From: Streptomyces sp. SAI-135
GTDB taxonomy: Bacteria > Actinomycetota > Actinomycetes > Streptomycetales > Streptomycetaceae
NCBI RefSeq assembly: GCF_029893805.1
Contig: NZ_JARXYP010000002.1
Coordinates: 4,650,001-4,714,000 of the forward strand
DNA length: 64,000 bases
Reading direction: 5' to 3'
The translations under genes and the position numbers were made by a program. Each line of letters opens with the position of its first letter. The first letter of the stretch is position 1. A model generated the notes under the pieces. The model saw nothing but the letters and a program-made list of their open reading frames with translations. It made no database searches and had not been told where the DNA came from. Below, in pieces: positions 8,247-16,368 of this stretch.

Positions 8247-9479
8247 TCAGATACTGATAGAGATCGCCAGCGAGCCCATCAAGCGACCGATTTCTTCTTG
8301 CAATTGCTGGGTGGCGGCCAACAACCGGCCCGCCTGATGGGCGGGCAGAGAGATGGCCATCGTCGCCGCAGCGTTACCCACGGTGATCGGAATCGCCGCG
8401 CACACGGCCCCCAGGGCGTACTCCTGACGCTCGATCACCGGTCCCATCCGTGCCGTCCGTTCGAGACGCCGGAGCAGACTGTGGCCGTCGCGCACGGTGT
8501 ACGGCGTGAGGGACTGCACGGGATACCGGTCGAGGTGGTCGCGCCGGGCCTCGTCGTCGAGCTGGGACAGCAGACACTGCCCGATGGCGTGTGCGTGCCC
8601 GGTCTCGCGGAAGTCGGCCCACTCCTCGACCGCCGGGTTTCCCGGACTCTCGGAGACACAGAGGACCTCGATCTCGCCGTCGCGGTACTGCGCGTAGTAC
8701 ACCGGGACGCCGATCAGGTCGCGCCAGTGCGCCAGCGCCTCGACGACGGTGCTGCGACGTTTCTGCTCGGCTCCGCTGCTGCTCAGCCGCTCAGCCGCCT
8801 CCCCGAGGAAGAACAGGCCCTTGTCGCGGTGCAGATAGCCCTCGTGCACGAGGGTGCGCAGCAGGTGGTACGCCGTGGGGAGGGCCAGCCCGGTCTCGCG
8901 GGCGAGTTGTTTGGCGGGGGCTCCGTACTCGTGCTGTGCGACGGATTCGAGCAGGCGCATCGCGCGCTGCACAGACCCGATCAGGGTCGCCGAGTGAGAC
9001 TGATCGGCAGCTTCGCAGGAGGGGGCCGCGTGCCGCTGGACGGGGGCTGACGGTCGTACGGAGGTCGCGGGCTGCACGGGGGCCGAAGCCCCGACCGGCG
9101 CCGTCGGCCGGGCGGAAGCGGACGGTTGCTCGGGAGCCGACGCCCCTGCCGGGACCGTGGCCGGGGCCGGCGACTGAGCAGGAGTGGCCCGTCCGGTGGG
9201 CTCTGTGGGCCGCGTCGACCCTCCCGGCTGAGCGGGAGCTGCCGGGCTTCCAGGAACCGTCGGCCGTACCGAAGCCGTCGGCTGGGTCGGAGGCGTCGGC
9301 CGACTCGGTGGCGTCGTCGAGCGGGCGTCGATCTGTGCGGGTGCGGTGTCAACCGTGGCCAAGGGGCACTCCCGGAGCGCGAGGGGGGCAGCCCGTGCGG
9401 GGAACACGGGAGGGGGTGTACTCCGCTCGCGGGGTCGTCCCCGCGTCGAGTTCCGGACTTTAACGGTCCGCCACCGCAC
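8247..9479 (-). CDS. ssgR: SsgR, IclR-family activator of ssgA, with long low-complexity N-terminus
   Basis: The last about 240 residues are a standard IclR regulator. A winged helix-turn-helix (SVQRAMRLLESVAQHE ... AKQLARETGLALPTAYHLLRTL) is followed by a ligand-binding domain ending in LLAATQQLQEEIGRLMG. The position directly upstream of ssgA identifies it as SsgR. The frame is open for about 165 further residues, to a GTG at 9479. These are Pro/Ala/Ser/Thr-rich with quasi-repeats such as SVRPSAPVQ. Codons in the extension keep high G/C at the third position, so it may be translated. A TTG at 9362 with GGGAG six bases upstream is another possible start, and no ATG/GTG gives an exact core-only protein except a GTG within the helix-turn-helix. 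Confidence 0.85.
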   Translation of the reverse strand: MRWRTVKVRNSTRGRPRERSTPPPVFPARAAPLALRECPLATVDTAPAQIDARSTTPPSRPTPPTQPTASVRPTVPGSPAAPAQPGGSTRPTEPTGRATPAQSPAPATVPAGASAPEQPSASARPTAPVGASAPVQPATSVRPSAPVQRHAAPSCEAADQSHSATLIGSVQRAMRLLESVAQHEYGAPAKQLARETGLALPTAYHLLRTLVHEGYLHRDKGLFFLGEAAERLSSSGAEQKRRSTVVEALAHWRDLIGVPVYYAQYRDGEIEVLCVSESPGNPAVEEWADFRETGHAHAIGQCLLSQLDDEARRDHLDRYPVQSLTPYTVRDGHSLLRRLERTARMGPVIERQEYALGAVCAAIPITVGNAAATMAISLPAHQAGRLLAATQQLQEEIGRLMGSLAISISI

Positions 9480-9561
9480 GTATACGGCCCGTCCGGGAAA
9501 CTTCCCTCGCCCGAGGGAACAGGGGATTCCTGTTACCGGTCGCCCCGCCCGCCCCGCACGC

Positions 9562-9774
9562 TCACCAGTCGCTGCGCGACGAGGAGCTCGACATGAACTT
9601 CCGTACGACGTAGACGAGTCCGCCGACCAGGGCCACGAAGACCAGCAGCTTGAAGAGCAGGCCGATGACGAAGCCGACGACCGTGGCTATCAGCCCGCCG
9701 AACACGACCAGGGCGATGACCGGCACCGCGATCCACTTCACCCACCACGGCAGCCCCGCGAAGATCTCTCCCAT
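9562..9774 (-). CDS. Small membrane protein, DUF5326-like
   Basis: ATG 9774 is chosen because AGAGAGG lies eight bases upstream; an upstream in-frame ATG at 9801 lacks a ribosome-binding site. The product (70 residues) starts MGEIFAGLPWWVKW, contains one long hydrophobic region (residues about 12-55) that could form two helices with Gly-rich turns, and ends in a Ser-rich tail. It resembles small actinobacterial membrane proteins annotated DUF5326. No function is known to me. Confidence 0.75.
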   Translation of the reverse strand: MGEIFAGLPWWVKWIAVPVIALVVFGGLIATVVGFVIGLLFKLLVFVALVGGLVYVVRKFMSSSSSRSDW

Positions 9775-9932
9775 CGCACTTACCTCTCTGCAGTCCGGCA
9801 CTGTCCGGCCCCTCTGGTACCGGATCCACCAATGTCCTGCAGTCGATGCTAGGGCCGCGAGGTGTCGCCGCGGGGGCTTCGCACCCCTTGTCCTCCCCTG
9901 ACTGATCCCCTAGGGAACCCCGAGATCCCAGG

Positions 9933-10250
9933 TCAGCTCTCGGGGGGAGAGAACACCACCATGACCCTGAGGTCCTCGGTGATGTGGTGGAACTTGTGGG
10001 CGACACCGGCCGGCACGTACACCACGCTGCCCCGCGCCACCTGGGTGGTCTCCATGCCCACGGTGATCGCCGCGCGCCCGCTGACCACGAAGTAGACCTC
10101 GTCCTGACGGTGCGGTTGCTGCGGGTCCTGCGCCCCGGCGTCGAGTGCGTACAGGCCGACCGACATGTTCCGCTCCCGCAGGAACTGGAGGTAGGCGCCG
10201 TCGTTGGCGGCCCGCTCCGCCTCCAGTTCATCCAACCGGAATGCCTTCAT
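9933..10250 (-). CDS. Small cupin-domain protein
   Basis: A 105-residue single-domain cupin. The first metal-binding motif is represented by PHRQDEVYFVVSGRAAITVG and the second by VYVPAGVAHKFHHI, which together give the His/Glu ligands of the beta-barrel. Such stand-alone cupins may be sugar- or metal-dependent enzymes or binding proteins, and the substrate cannot be read. It is divergent from the holin-like gene, with only 58 bp between the start codons. Confidence 0.85.
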   Translation of the reverse strand: MKAFRLDELEAERAANDGAYLQFLRERNMSVGLYALDAGAQDPQQPHRQDEVYFVVSGRAAITVGMETTQVARGSVVYVPAGVAHKFHHITEDLRVMVVFSPPES

Positions 10251-10308
10251 CGACTAAGTCCGCCCTCGTCAGTGCCCATGACCGATCTCTTCTGCCACGA
10301 TCAGACAC

Positions 10309-10686
10309 ATGAAGAATTTCCTAGTCAAGACGATCGCCAACGCGGGTGCTCTGGCGGTCGCCGTCTGGCTGCTCGACAAGATCACCCTGACCGGTGACAG
10401 CACCGGCAAGAAGGTCTGGACGCTGATCCTCGTCGCCCTGGTCTTCGGTCTGGTGAACTGGCTGGTCAAGCCGGTCGTGAAGGTCCTGACCTTCCCTCTG
10501 TTCATCCTGACGCTCGGCCTGTTCACGCTGGTCGTCAACGCACTGATGCTGCTGCTGACCTCGTGGCTCTCCGACGTGCTCAACCTGAGCTTCCATGTCG
10601 AGGGCTTCTGGACCGCCGTCCTGGGCGGCCTGATCATCTCGATCGTGTCCTGGGCCCTGCACGTCGTCCTGCCCGACGAGGACTGA
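10309..10686 (+). CDS. Phage holin family IV-like small membrane protein
   Basis: This 125-residue protein has four hydrophobic segments: residues about 8-22, 35-55 (LILVALVFGLVNWLVKPVVKVL), 60-85 (LFILTLGLFTLVVNALMLLL) and 100-120. This is the PF04020-type 'membrane protein of unknown function / phage holin family IV' pattern found in many bacteria without phage context. No ribosome-binding site is obvious before the ATG, so it may be leaderless or weakly translated. It heads an apparent operon with ptpA (6 bp gap) and the PLP enzyme gene. Confidence 0.8.
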   Translation: MKNFLVKTIANAGALAVAVWLLDKITLTGDSTGKKVWTLILVALVFGLVNWLVKPVVKVLTFPLFILTLGLFTLVVNALMLLLTSWLSDVLNLSFHVEGFWTAVLGGLIISIVSWALHVVLPDED

Positions 10687-10692
10687 GGTGGC

Positions 10693-11184
10693 ATGACCTA
10701 CCGCGTCTGTTTCGTCTGCACGGGCAACATCTGCCGTTCCCCGATCGCCGAGTCGGTCTTCCGCGCGCGCATCGCGGAAGCCGGCCTGAACGGCCTGGTC
10801 GAGGTCGACAGTGCCGGTACGGACGGCTGGCACGAGGGCGACGGCGCGGATCCGCGCACGGTGTCCGTCCTCGAGGAGCACGGCTACGACGGCACCCACA
10901 CGGCCCGGCAGTTCCAGCGCTCCTGGTTCTCCCGCCTCGATCTCGTCGTCGCCCTCGACGCCGGCCATCTGAAGACACTGCGGCGTCTCGCGCCCACCCC
11001 GGAGGACGCCGGGAAGGTACGGCTGCTGCGTTCGTACGATCCCGCCGCGGGCGCCGACCTCGACGTCCCGGACCCGTACTACGGGGGCCTCGACGGCTTC
11101 GAGGAGTGTCTTGAGATGGTGGAGGCGGCGAGCGAGGGTCTGCTCGCCGCGGTGCGCGAACAGACGGAAGGACGGGTGGCATGA
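10693..11184 (+). CDS. ptpA: Low-molecular-weight protein tyrosine phosphatase PtpA
   Basis: The active-site loop CX5R(S) is present as VCTGNICRSPIAE at residues about 9-20, and the general-acid Asp as DVPDPYYGG near residue 126. Total length (163) fits the LMW-PTP family. These enzymes remove phosphate from phosphotyrosine through a cysteinyl-phosphate intermediate. In S. coelicolor PtpA affects actinorhodin production (recall). A GAGGTGG ribosome-binding site precedes the ATG. The stop overlaps the next start in ATGA, suggesting translational coupling. Confidence 0.95.
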   Translation: MTYRVCFVCTGNICRSPIAESVFRARIAEAGLNGLVEVDSAGTDGWHEGDGADPRTVSVLEEHGYDGTHTARQFQRSWFSRLDLVVALDAGHLKTLRRLAPTPEDAGKVRLLRSYDPAAGADLDVPDPYYGGLDGFEECLEMVEAASEGLLAAVREQTEGRVA

Positions 11185-12320
11185 GCGAGAGGGCTGCGGA
11201 CCAGGGGGAGGGCACGCGCGCGGTGCGGGCCGGACTGCCCGAGGCGGTCAAGAACGAACCGACCCTGCCCGGACCGACCTTCGCCGCCCACTTCCATCTG
11301 CCGGGGGAGGTCGACGGCCCGTACACCTACGGCCGCGACACCAACCCGAGCTGGAGCCTGCTGGAGCGGGCCATCGGTGAGCTGGAGGCGCCGGGGCGGG
11401 ACGGCGTGGAGACCCTGGTCTTCGCCTCGGGCATGGCCGCCATCTCCGCCGTGCTCTTCTCGCAGCTGCGTGCCGGGGACACGGTCGTCCTGCCCAGCGA
11501 CGGCTACCAGGTGCTGCCGCTGATCCGCGCCCAGCTGGAGGCGTACGGCATCGAGGTGCGCACCGCGCCGACCGGCGGTGACGCCCAGCTCGACGTCCTC
11601 GACGGGGCGCGGCTGCTGTGGATCGAGAGCCCGTCCAACCCCGGTCTCGACGTGTGCGACATCCGGCGGCTCGTCGAGGCGGCACACGCGCGCGGTGCGC
11701 TCGTCGCCGTCGACAACACGCTCGCCACACCGCTCGGACAGCGCCCGCTGGAGCTCGGCGCGGACTTCTCCGTGGCCAGCGGCACCAAGCAGCTGACGGG
11801 GCACGGAGACGTCCTCCTCGGATACGTCACCGGTCGCGAGGGCGAGGCCATGGACGCCGTACGCCGCTGGCGGAAGATCGTCGGGGCGATCGCCGGGCCC
11901 ATGGAGGCCTGGCTCGCCCATCGCTCGATCGCCACGCTCCAGATGCGGGTCGACCGGCAGAACGCGACCGCTCTCGTGCTCGCCCGGGCCCTGCGGGAGC
12001 GGCCCGAGGTGACCGGGCTGCGCTACCCGGGGCTGCCCGAGGACCCCTCGCACAAGATCGCCTCGCAGCAGATGCGCCGCTATGGATGCGTGGTGTCCTT
12101 CACGCTGCCCACGCACACGCGTGCCGACCGTTTCCTCGACGCCCTGCGGCTCGTGGACGACGCGACGAGCTTCGGCGGGGTGCGCTCCACGGCCGAGCGG
12201 CGTCGGCGCTGGGGCGGGGACGACGTGCCGGAGGGCTTCATCCGTTTCTCCGTCGGCGCCGAGGATCCCGAGGACCTCGTGGCGGATGTACTGCGTGCCC
12301 TGGACGAGTCGGCCGGCTGA
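11181..12320 (+). CDS. Cystathionine gamma-synthase/lyase-type PLP enzyme
   Basis: The 379-residue protein belongs to the Cys/Met-metabolism PLP family (fold type I). It has the substrate-region motif YTYGRDTNPSWSLLE, the phosphate-binding FASGMAAISAVLF, the aspartate of the cofactor ring in VAVDNTLATP, and the Schiff-base lysine in ASGTKQLTGHGDVLLGYV. Members make or cleave cystathionine or cleave methionine, and the sequence alone does not separate synthase from lyase. It overlaps ptpA by four bases and is followed by a strong terminator hairpin. Confidence 0.88.
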   Translation: MSERAADQGEGTRAVRAGLPEAVKNEPTLPGPTFAAHFHLPGEVDGPYTYGRDTNPSWSLLERAIGELEAPGRDGVETLVFASGMAAISAVLFSQLRAGDTVVLPSDGYQVLPLIRAQLEAYGIEVRTAPTGGDAQLDVLDGARLLWIESPSNPGLDVCDIRRLVEAAHARGALVAVDNTLATPLGQRPLELGADFSVASGTKQLTGHGDVLLGYVTGREGEAMDAVRRWRKIVGAIAGPMEAWLAHRSIATLQMRVDRQNATALVLARALRERPEVTGLRYPGLPEDPSHKIASQQMRRYGCVVSFTLPTHTRADRFLDALRLVDDATSFGGVRSTAERRRRWGGDDVPEGFIRFSVGAEDPEDLVADVLRALDESAG

Positions 12321-12378
12321 CCGCCCCGGCAGGCATTCTCATGGCGCCGCGCGGCCATGCCGGGCTACGTACGACGGA

Positions 12379-12411
12379 CGGTCCGAGCCTCCCCCCTCGT
12401 GGCTCGGACCG
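12379..12411 (+). terminator. Terminator after the ptpA operon
   Basis: A perfect 11-bp stem (CGGTCCGAGCC at 12379-12389, GGCTCGGACCG at 12401-12411) encloses an 11-base loop, 59 bases after the stop of the PLP enzyme gene. There is no T-tract, as is usual in Streptomyces. Confidence 0.75.
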
Positions 12412-12560
12412 CCCCGGTTCCGCGCGCGAAGAACCGCGCGAACAAGGCTAGTTGACTCTGTGTCAGTGTCCAATCACAGTAGCGACAGAGACCTATCGAC
12501 ATATTTATAGTTGGGCCCTTGCCTCGGGGCCGGGAAAGGGGCAGGGAAGGGGACGTCACC

Positions 12561-13481
12561 ATGGATCTGGCCTTGCTGCGCACCTTCGTGACGGTGCACC
12601 GGGCCGGTTCCTTCACCCGCGCCGCCGCCCTGCTCGGATTGTCGCAGCCGGCCGTCACCTCGCAGATCCGCACCCTGGAACGGCAGTTGGGCCGCCCCCT
12701 GTTCTTACGGCAGGCCCGCGGCGTGACTCCTACGAGCATCGGCGACGAACTCGCCCACAAGGCCGCACCACATCTCGACGCCTTGGTGGAGATCACCGAG
12801 ACCGGCCTCGACGACGAGTCGTCGCTGCGCACGCTGCATCTCGCGGGGCCTCCCGAGTTCACGGCCGAGCGGGCGCTTCCCGCTCTCACCGAACTGACCG
12901 GCGAGGACGGCCAGGGCTTCGCCCTGCGCGTCTCCTTCGGGAACGCCGAGGAGACCCTGGAGGGGCTGGCCGCCGGACATCACGATCTGGCCATCAGCAC
13001 GGCCCGTCCGCGGGGTGCGCTGCTCACCGCGAGCACGCTCTGCGACGAGGAACACGTCCTGATCGCCGCCCCGGGCTGGGCCGGACGGCTCGGGGCGGGA
13101 GACGAGACCAGGACCCTTCCCGCCGTCAAGCGAGCGCCCGTGTTCGAAGACGTCCCCGTGATCGAGGTGCACGAATCGCTGCCCTTCGTCTCCCGCTACT
13201 GGGCCTCCGTCTTCGATTCCCGCCCGGCCGCACCGGGCACCGTCGTCGTCCCCGACCTGCGTGCCGTCCTTGCCTGCGCGGTCGCGGGCGCCGGGCTCGC
13301 GGTACTGCCGCGCTATCTGTGTGCGGACGCCCTGGGGCGGGGGGACGTCGTCGCGCTGCACGAGCCCGCCGTGCCGCCCCTGCGCACCTACTTCCTGGTG
13401 GTGCGCACCGGGACACTGGCCATGCCGCATATCGCGCGGGCGCACGAATGGCTGCTGCGGGCGGCTGCCGACTGGTGCTGA
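12561..13481 (+). CDS. LysR-family transcriptional regulator with a TTA codon
   Basis: The N-terminal winged helix is clear (MDLALLRTFVTVHRAGSF, then TRAAALLGLSQPAVTSQI), followed by a LysR effector domain. The total is 306 residues from ATG 12561, chosen because GAAGGGGA lies eight bases upstream; the frame also extends to 12519. Codon 49 is TTA (12705-12707), which is very rare here and read by the bldA tRNA, so translation is probably tied to development. The target is unknown. The tandem of this gene and the Nudix gene downstream may be chance. Confidence 0.9.
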   Translation: MDLALLRTFVTVHRAGSFTRAAALLGLSQPAVTSQIRTLERQLGRPLFLRQARGVTPTSIGDELAHKAAPHLDALVEITETGLDDESSLRTLHLAGPPEFTAERALPALTELTGEDGQGFALRVSFGNAEETLEGLAAGHHDLAISTARPRGALLTASTLCDEEHVLIAAPGWAGRLGAGDETRTLPAVKRAPVFEDVPVIEVHESLPFVSRYWASVFDSRPAAPGTVVVPDLRAVLACAVAGAGLAVLPRYLCADALGRGDVVALHEPAVPPLRTYFLVVRTGTLAMPHIARAHEWLLRAAADWC

Positions 13482-13534
13482 GCAGGGGTTTCATGCATTT
13501 CACGCAGGGAGCCCGACCGGTGACACCAAGCGAT

Positions 13535-13548
13535 GTTTCACGTGGAAC
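13535..13548. promoter_or_regulatory. parS-like site, one mismatch
   Basis: GTTTCACGTGGAAC differs from the perfect palindrome at position 11. It lies 22 bases upstream of the Nudix start codon. Confidence 0.7.
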
Positions 13549-13569
13549 CATCCGGGCCACATACCCCCC

Positions 13570-14052
13570 ATGACCGTCCGACCCGTGGTCAAGCGCACCG
13601 CCCGTGCCGTCCTGCTCGACGGCGATGATCTGATCCTGATCAAGCGCACCAAACCCGGCATGGATCCTTACTGGCTGACTCCCGGCGGTGGAGTCGAGCC
13701 GACGGACACGACCGTCGTCGACGCCCTGCACCGCGAGGTGTACGAGGAGCTCGGCGCGAAGATCACCGACGTGGTCCCCTGCTTCGTGGACACTGTCGAG
13801 CACATCGGCGACGATGGCGGGGCGACCGGAGTCAAGGTGCAGCACTTCTTCGTCTGCCACCTGGAGTCGATGGACACGTCCTTGCGGCACGGACCCGAAG
13901 TGGACGAGCCGGTCGGGGAGTACGAGATCGTCCGGGTGCCGTTCACCCGCGTCGGGATCGCCTCCGTCCACCTGGTTCCGCTGTCCCTGCGCCACTATCT
14001 GGACGGCAACATCGAGGGCGTACGGGCCATGCACGCACCGGACCTGGGCTGA
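13570..14052 (+). CDS. Nudix hydrolase-like protein
   Basis: The 160-residue protein starts at ATG 13570, just after the parS-like site; an upstream extension of the frame has no homology value. The Nudix box is GVEPTDTTVVDALHREVYEE followed by LG. The catalytic REVYEE part is intact, but the first conserved Glu of the consensus GX5EX7REUXEE position is Thr. This may alter metal binding or reflect a subfamily. Substrates of such small Nudix enzymes are usually nucleoside diphosphate derivatives. It is convergent with the flavohemoprotein gene (11 bp apart), with no terminator between them. Confidence 0.85.
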   Translation: MTVRPVVKRTARAVLLDGDDLILIKRTKPGMDPYWLTPGGGVEPTDTTVVDALHREVYEELGAKITDVVPCFVDTVEHIGDDGGATGVKVQHFFVCHLESMDTSLRHGPEVDEPVGEYEIVRVPFTRVGIASVHLVPLSLRHYLDGNIEGVRAMHAPDLG

Positions 14053-14063
14053 CTCTCACCGGG

Positions 14064-15335
14064 TCACCGGGCCAGGACGAGTTCCTCCACGGAGTCGTGA
14101 CGTATGCGTTCCGAGGGGATCCCGATGGACCTGAGCGTGTCCACACCGCTGCGGATCATGCCCGGCGGGCCCGAGAGGTAGGCCTCGTACTCGTGCCACG
14201 GGCCGTACGCGCGAATGGCGTCCGGGAGCTGGAGACGGGCCTGCTGATCGACGATGGCCCGGACCGACAGCCACGGGTGGGACTGCTGGAGCCTGAGCAT
14301 CGTGTCGATGTCGTACAGGTCGTTGTCGGTGCGGGCTCCGTAGAACACCTCGACCGAGCGCCGTGCGCCGTGTTCGGCCACGTCCTCGACCAGCGCCTTG
14401 ATCGGAGCTATCCCGGTACCGCCGCCCAGGCAGAGCAGTCCGCTGTCGGTGGTGTGGTCCACGGTCATGGACCCACTGGGCGGACCGAGCCGGATGATGT
14501 CCCCCGGGCGGGCCCGGTGCACGAGGGCACCGGAGACCCAACCCGCGGGGACGGCCTTCACGTGGAACGACAGAAGCCCGTCCGAGCGGGGCGCCGAGGC
14601 GAACGAATAGTGCCGCCATATGCGCGGCCACCACGGCGTCTCCAGGCTTGCGTACTGGCCGGCGAGGAACGGATAGGGCTGGTCGGGCCGGACCGTGACG
14701 ACGGCGACGTCCGGGGTTCGCAGGTCGTGCGACACCACCTCCGCGTGCCACCAGGCCGGAGCGCGCAGTTCGTCCGCGGCCGCCGCGTCGATCATCATCT
14801 GCGAGATCGTCGTGTACGCCCGGACCCAGGCCGCTTCGGTCTCCGTGTCCCAGCTGCTGGAGGCATACCTGCTCAATGCGCCGATGAGGCACTCCCCGAC
14901 CGCCGGGTAGTGCTCGGCGCGAGTGCCGTACTTGCGATGGCCGCGCCCGAGGTTCTCCAGGTAGTCCTCCAGTGCCGCGGTGTTGTCGATGAGCTCGGCC
15001 GCCGTCAGCAGCGCCCTGAGCAGGCGGTCCCGCTGGGCGTCCATGGCGGCGGGGAACAACGGGCGCAGATAGGGGTGGCGTACGAAGAGCAGCGCGTAGA
15101 AATACGACGTGACCTGCTCCGCGACGGGCGCGACCTCGGCCATGGTCCGGCGGATACGGACGGCGTCCGGGGAGGGCGGCTGGTCCGTCGGGGGCAGGCC
15201 CGCGAACTCTGCTTTCCCGGCAGGTGCAGCCGCTCCTCGGTCGGCCTCCGACGTCGGCCGGCTGTCGGAAGAGAACCAGCCGGCCCCGCCCCCGGAAGTG
15301 CCGTCGTCGGCCGGCGTGCCGGTCGGAGCGTCCAT
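14064..15335 (-). CDS. Flavohemoprotein-like globin/FAD/NAD(P) oxidoreductase
   Basis: Globin domain (residues about 55-190): proximal-His region LENLGRGHRKYGTRAEHY, with FYALLF near the distal side. The FAD/NAD module follows: FAD motif RHYSFASAP, pyrophosphate-binding LGGGTGIAPIKALV, NAD motif FYGARTDNDLYDID and a final YLSGPPGMI. Flavohemoglobins oxidise nitric oxide to nitrate using NAD(P)H. I prefer ATG 15335, which has GAGG six bases upstream, over ATG 15356, which has none. The first about 50 residues are a Ser/Pro/Ala-rich extension not found in classical Hmp. Domain order is standard, but the sequence is divergent enough that NO dioxygenase activity is only likely. Confidence 0.88.
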   Translation of the reverse strand: MDAPTGTPADDGTSGGGAGWFSSDSRPTSEADRGAAAPAGKAEFAGLPPTDQPPSPDAVRIRRTMAEVAPVAEQVTSYFYALLFVRHPYLRPLFPAAMDAQRDRLLRALLTAAELIDNTAALEDYLENLGRGHRKYGTRAEHYPAVGECLIGALSRYASSSWDTETEAAWVRAYTTISQMMIDAAAADELRAPAWWHAEVVSHDLRTPDVAVVTVRPDQPYPFLAGQYASLETPWWPRIWRHYSFASAPRSDGLLSFHVKAVPAGWVSGALVHRARPGDIIRLGPPSGSMTVDHTTDSGLLCLGGGTGIAPIKALVEDVAEHGARRSVEVFYGARTDNDLYDIDTMLRLQQSHPWLSVRAIVDQQARLQLPDAIRAYGPWHEYEAYLSGPPGMIRSGVDTLRSIGIPSERIRHDSVEELVLAR

Positions 15336-15584
15336 GGTGTGCCTCGCCTCGAACATCTTTCGGTCGGTCTGCGCAATTCCTCGGTCGGAAGTTGCCTGCT
15401 TTCCCCCGCAGACGGCTTGCTTTCCCCCTGGGCGTCACGACCCCCACAGCACCCTCACCGCAGCGTCCCACTGCGCACGAATGCGCCGACCGCATACCCA
15501 CGAATGCAGGTCTTCGATCTCTCCGTCCCGTTAGGCTGCATTGCCCCGCTCGCTGCCGCCCAGGGTTCGCACCCCCGGTGCGGA

Positions 15585-16217
15585 TTACCGTGCGTGGCGC
15601 ACCAATTCATAGGCTTCCCACAGATCCATGCCCCTGTAGGAGTGGGTCGAGATATCGGACAGGTGCTGGTCCGCATTGACCGCGACCGAGATCGGTACCG
15701 CGGCGAACAGGTCCCTGTCGGAAGATGAGTCGCCATAGGCGACGCAATCGGCTCTCGTCACGCCGAACTGCGCGCACAAGCGGTCAGCGATCAACACCTT
15801 GGCGGCGGCGCTGAGCACTCCGGCAGGGTCCATGGGCTCAGTGAAGGGGACAGCCGGAAACCGGGACCCGTACGTGGCATGTGCTCCCCAACTGGTGAGC
15901 CGTTCCACGAAGAAGGACGGTGAGAGCGATACGACCGCGCAGTAGTCCCCCTGCTCCCTGATTTCCGCCCAGACCTCACGGATGCGGGCCAGCCACGGAG
16001 CATCTTGGAAGGCCGCGGCGACGTGTGCCTCCGTCAGGGATGCCCACAACGCGTACACCTGCTGCGCGTATTCGGGCGGCCCTATCAGTCCAGCCCCGAT
16101 CGCCTGGTCGAGTGCCACCGTCTCGGCCTCGAGTCCGAGCTGTCGGGAAATCTGCACGGGCGCACTGGTCCCGTGCAGCAAAGTGCCGTCCATGTCGAAG
16201 AGATGAAGTCGCGGCAT
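15585..16217 (-). CDS. HAD-superfamily hydrolase
   Basis: HAD motif I is LHLFDMDGTLLHG at residues 4-16 (nucleophile and acid Asp). Motif II is VVSLSPSFF, and motif IV is AYGDSSSDRDLFAAV near residue 172. The 210-residue length and a helical cap between motifs I and II fit the PSP/HAD-IB phosphatase type. ATG 16217 is taken because motif I follows directly; the frame continues 38 codons further and its first codons read straight through a parS site. The substrate is unknown. Confidence 0.88.
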   Translation of the reverse strand: MPRLHLFDMDGTLLHGTSAPVQISRQLGLEAETVALDQAIGAGLIGPPEYAQQVYALWASLTEAHVAAAFQDAPWLARIREVWAEIREQGDYCAVVSLSPSFFVERLTSWGAHATYGSRFPAVPFTEPMDPAGVLSAAAKVLIADRLCAQFGVTRADCVAYGDSSSDRDLFAAVPISVAVNADQHLSDISTHSYRGMDLWEAYELVRHAR

Positions 16218-16315
16218 GTGCTTGAGGCTAGTGGTCCGGCGAAGGCTCGTGTTCAAGAGACCGGTGAGACATCGTGCACCTTCGGCCGATCGTCGGACGG
16301 TCGCCGTTCTCCGAT

Positions 16316-16329
16316 GTTTCACGTGAAAC
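16316..16329. promoter_or_regulatory. parS site, perfect
   Basis: GTTTCACGTGAAAC, flanked by T and A to give a 16-bp palindrome. It lies in the divergent gap between the HAD hydrolase and the tandem GNAT gene. Confidence 0.95.
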
Positions 16330-16368
16330 ACCCGGCATCTGATCGCGCGGTGCGCGCTTGGCTACGAC

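Noticed and set aside
14555..14568. parS-like CCTTCACGTGGAAC inside the flavohemoprotein gene
   Set aside because: Three mismatches from the parS palindrome, and ordinary codons explain it.
16218..16331. N-terminal extension of the HAD protein beginning Met-Phe-His-Val-Lys-His
   Set aside because: These residues are simply the parS sequence read in frame; the HAD motif starts right after ATG 16217. The same peptide begins the too-long frames at 30662 (GT87) and, as FHVKR, at 51659 (ParA).
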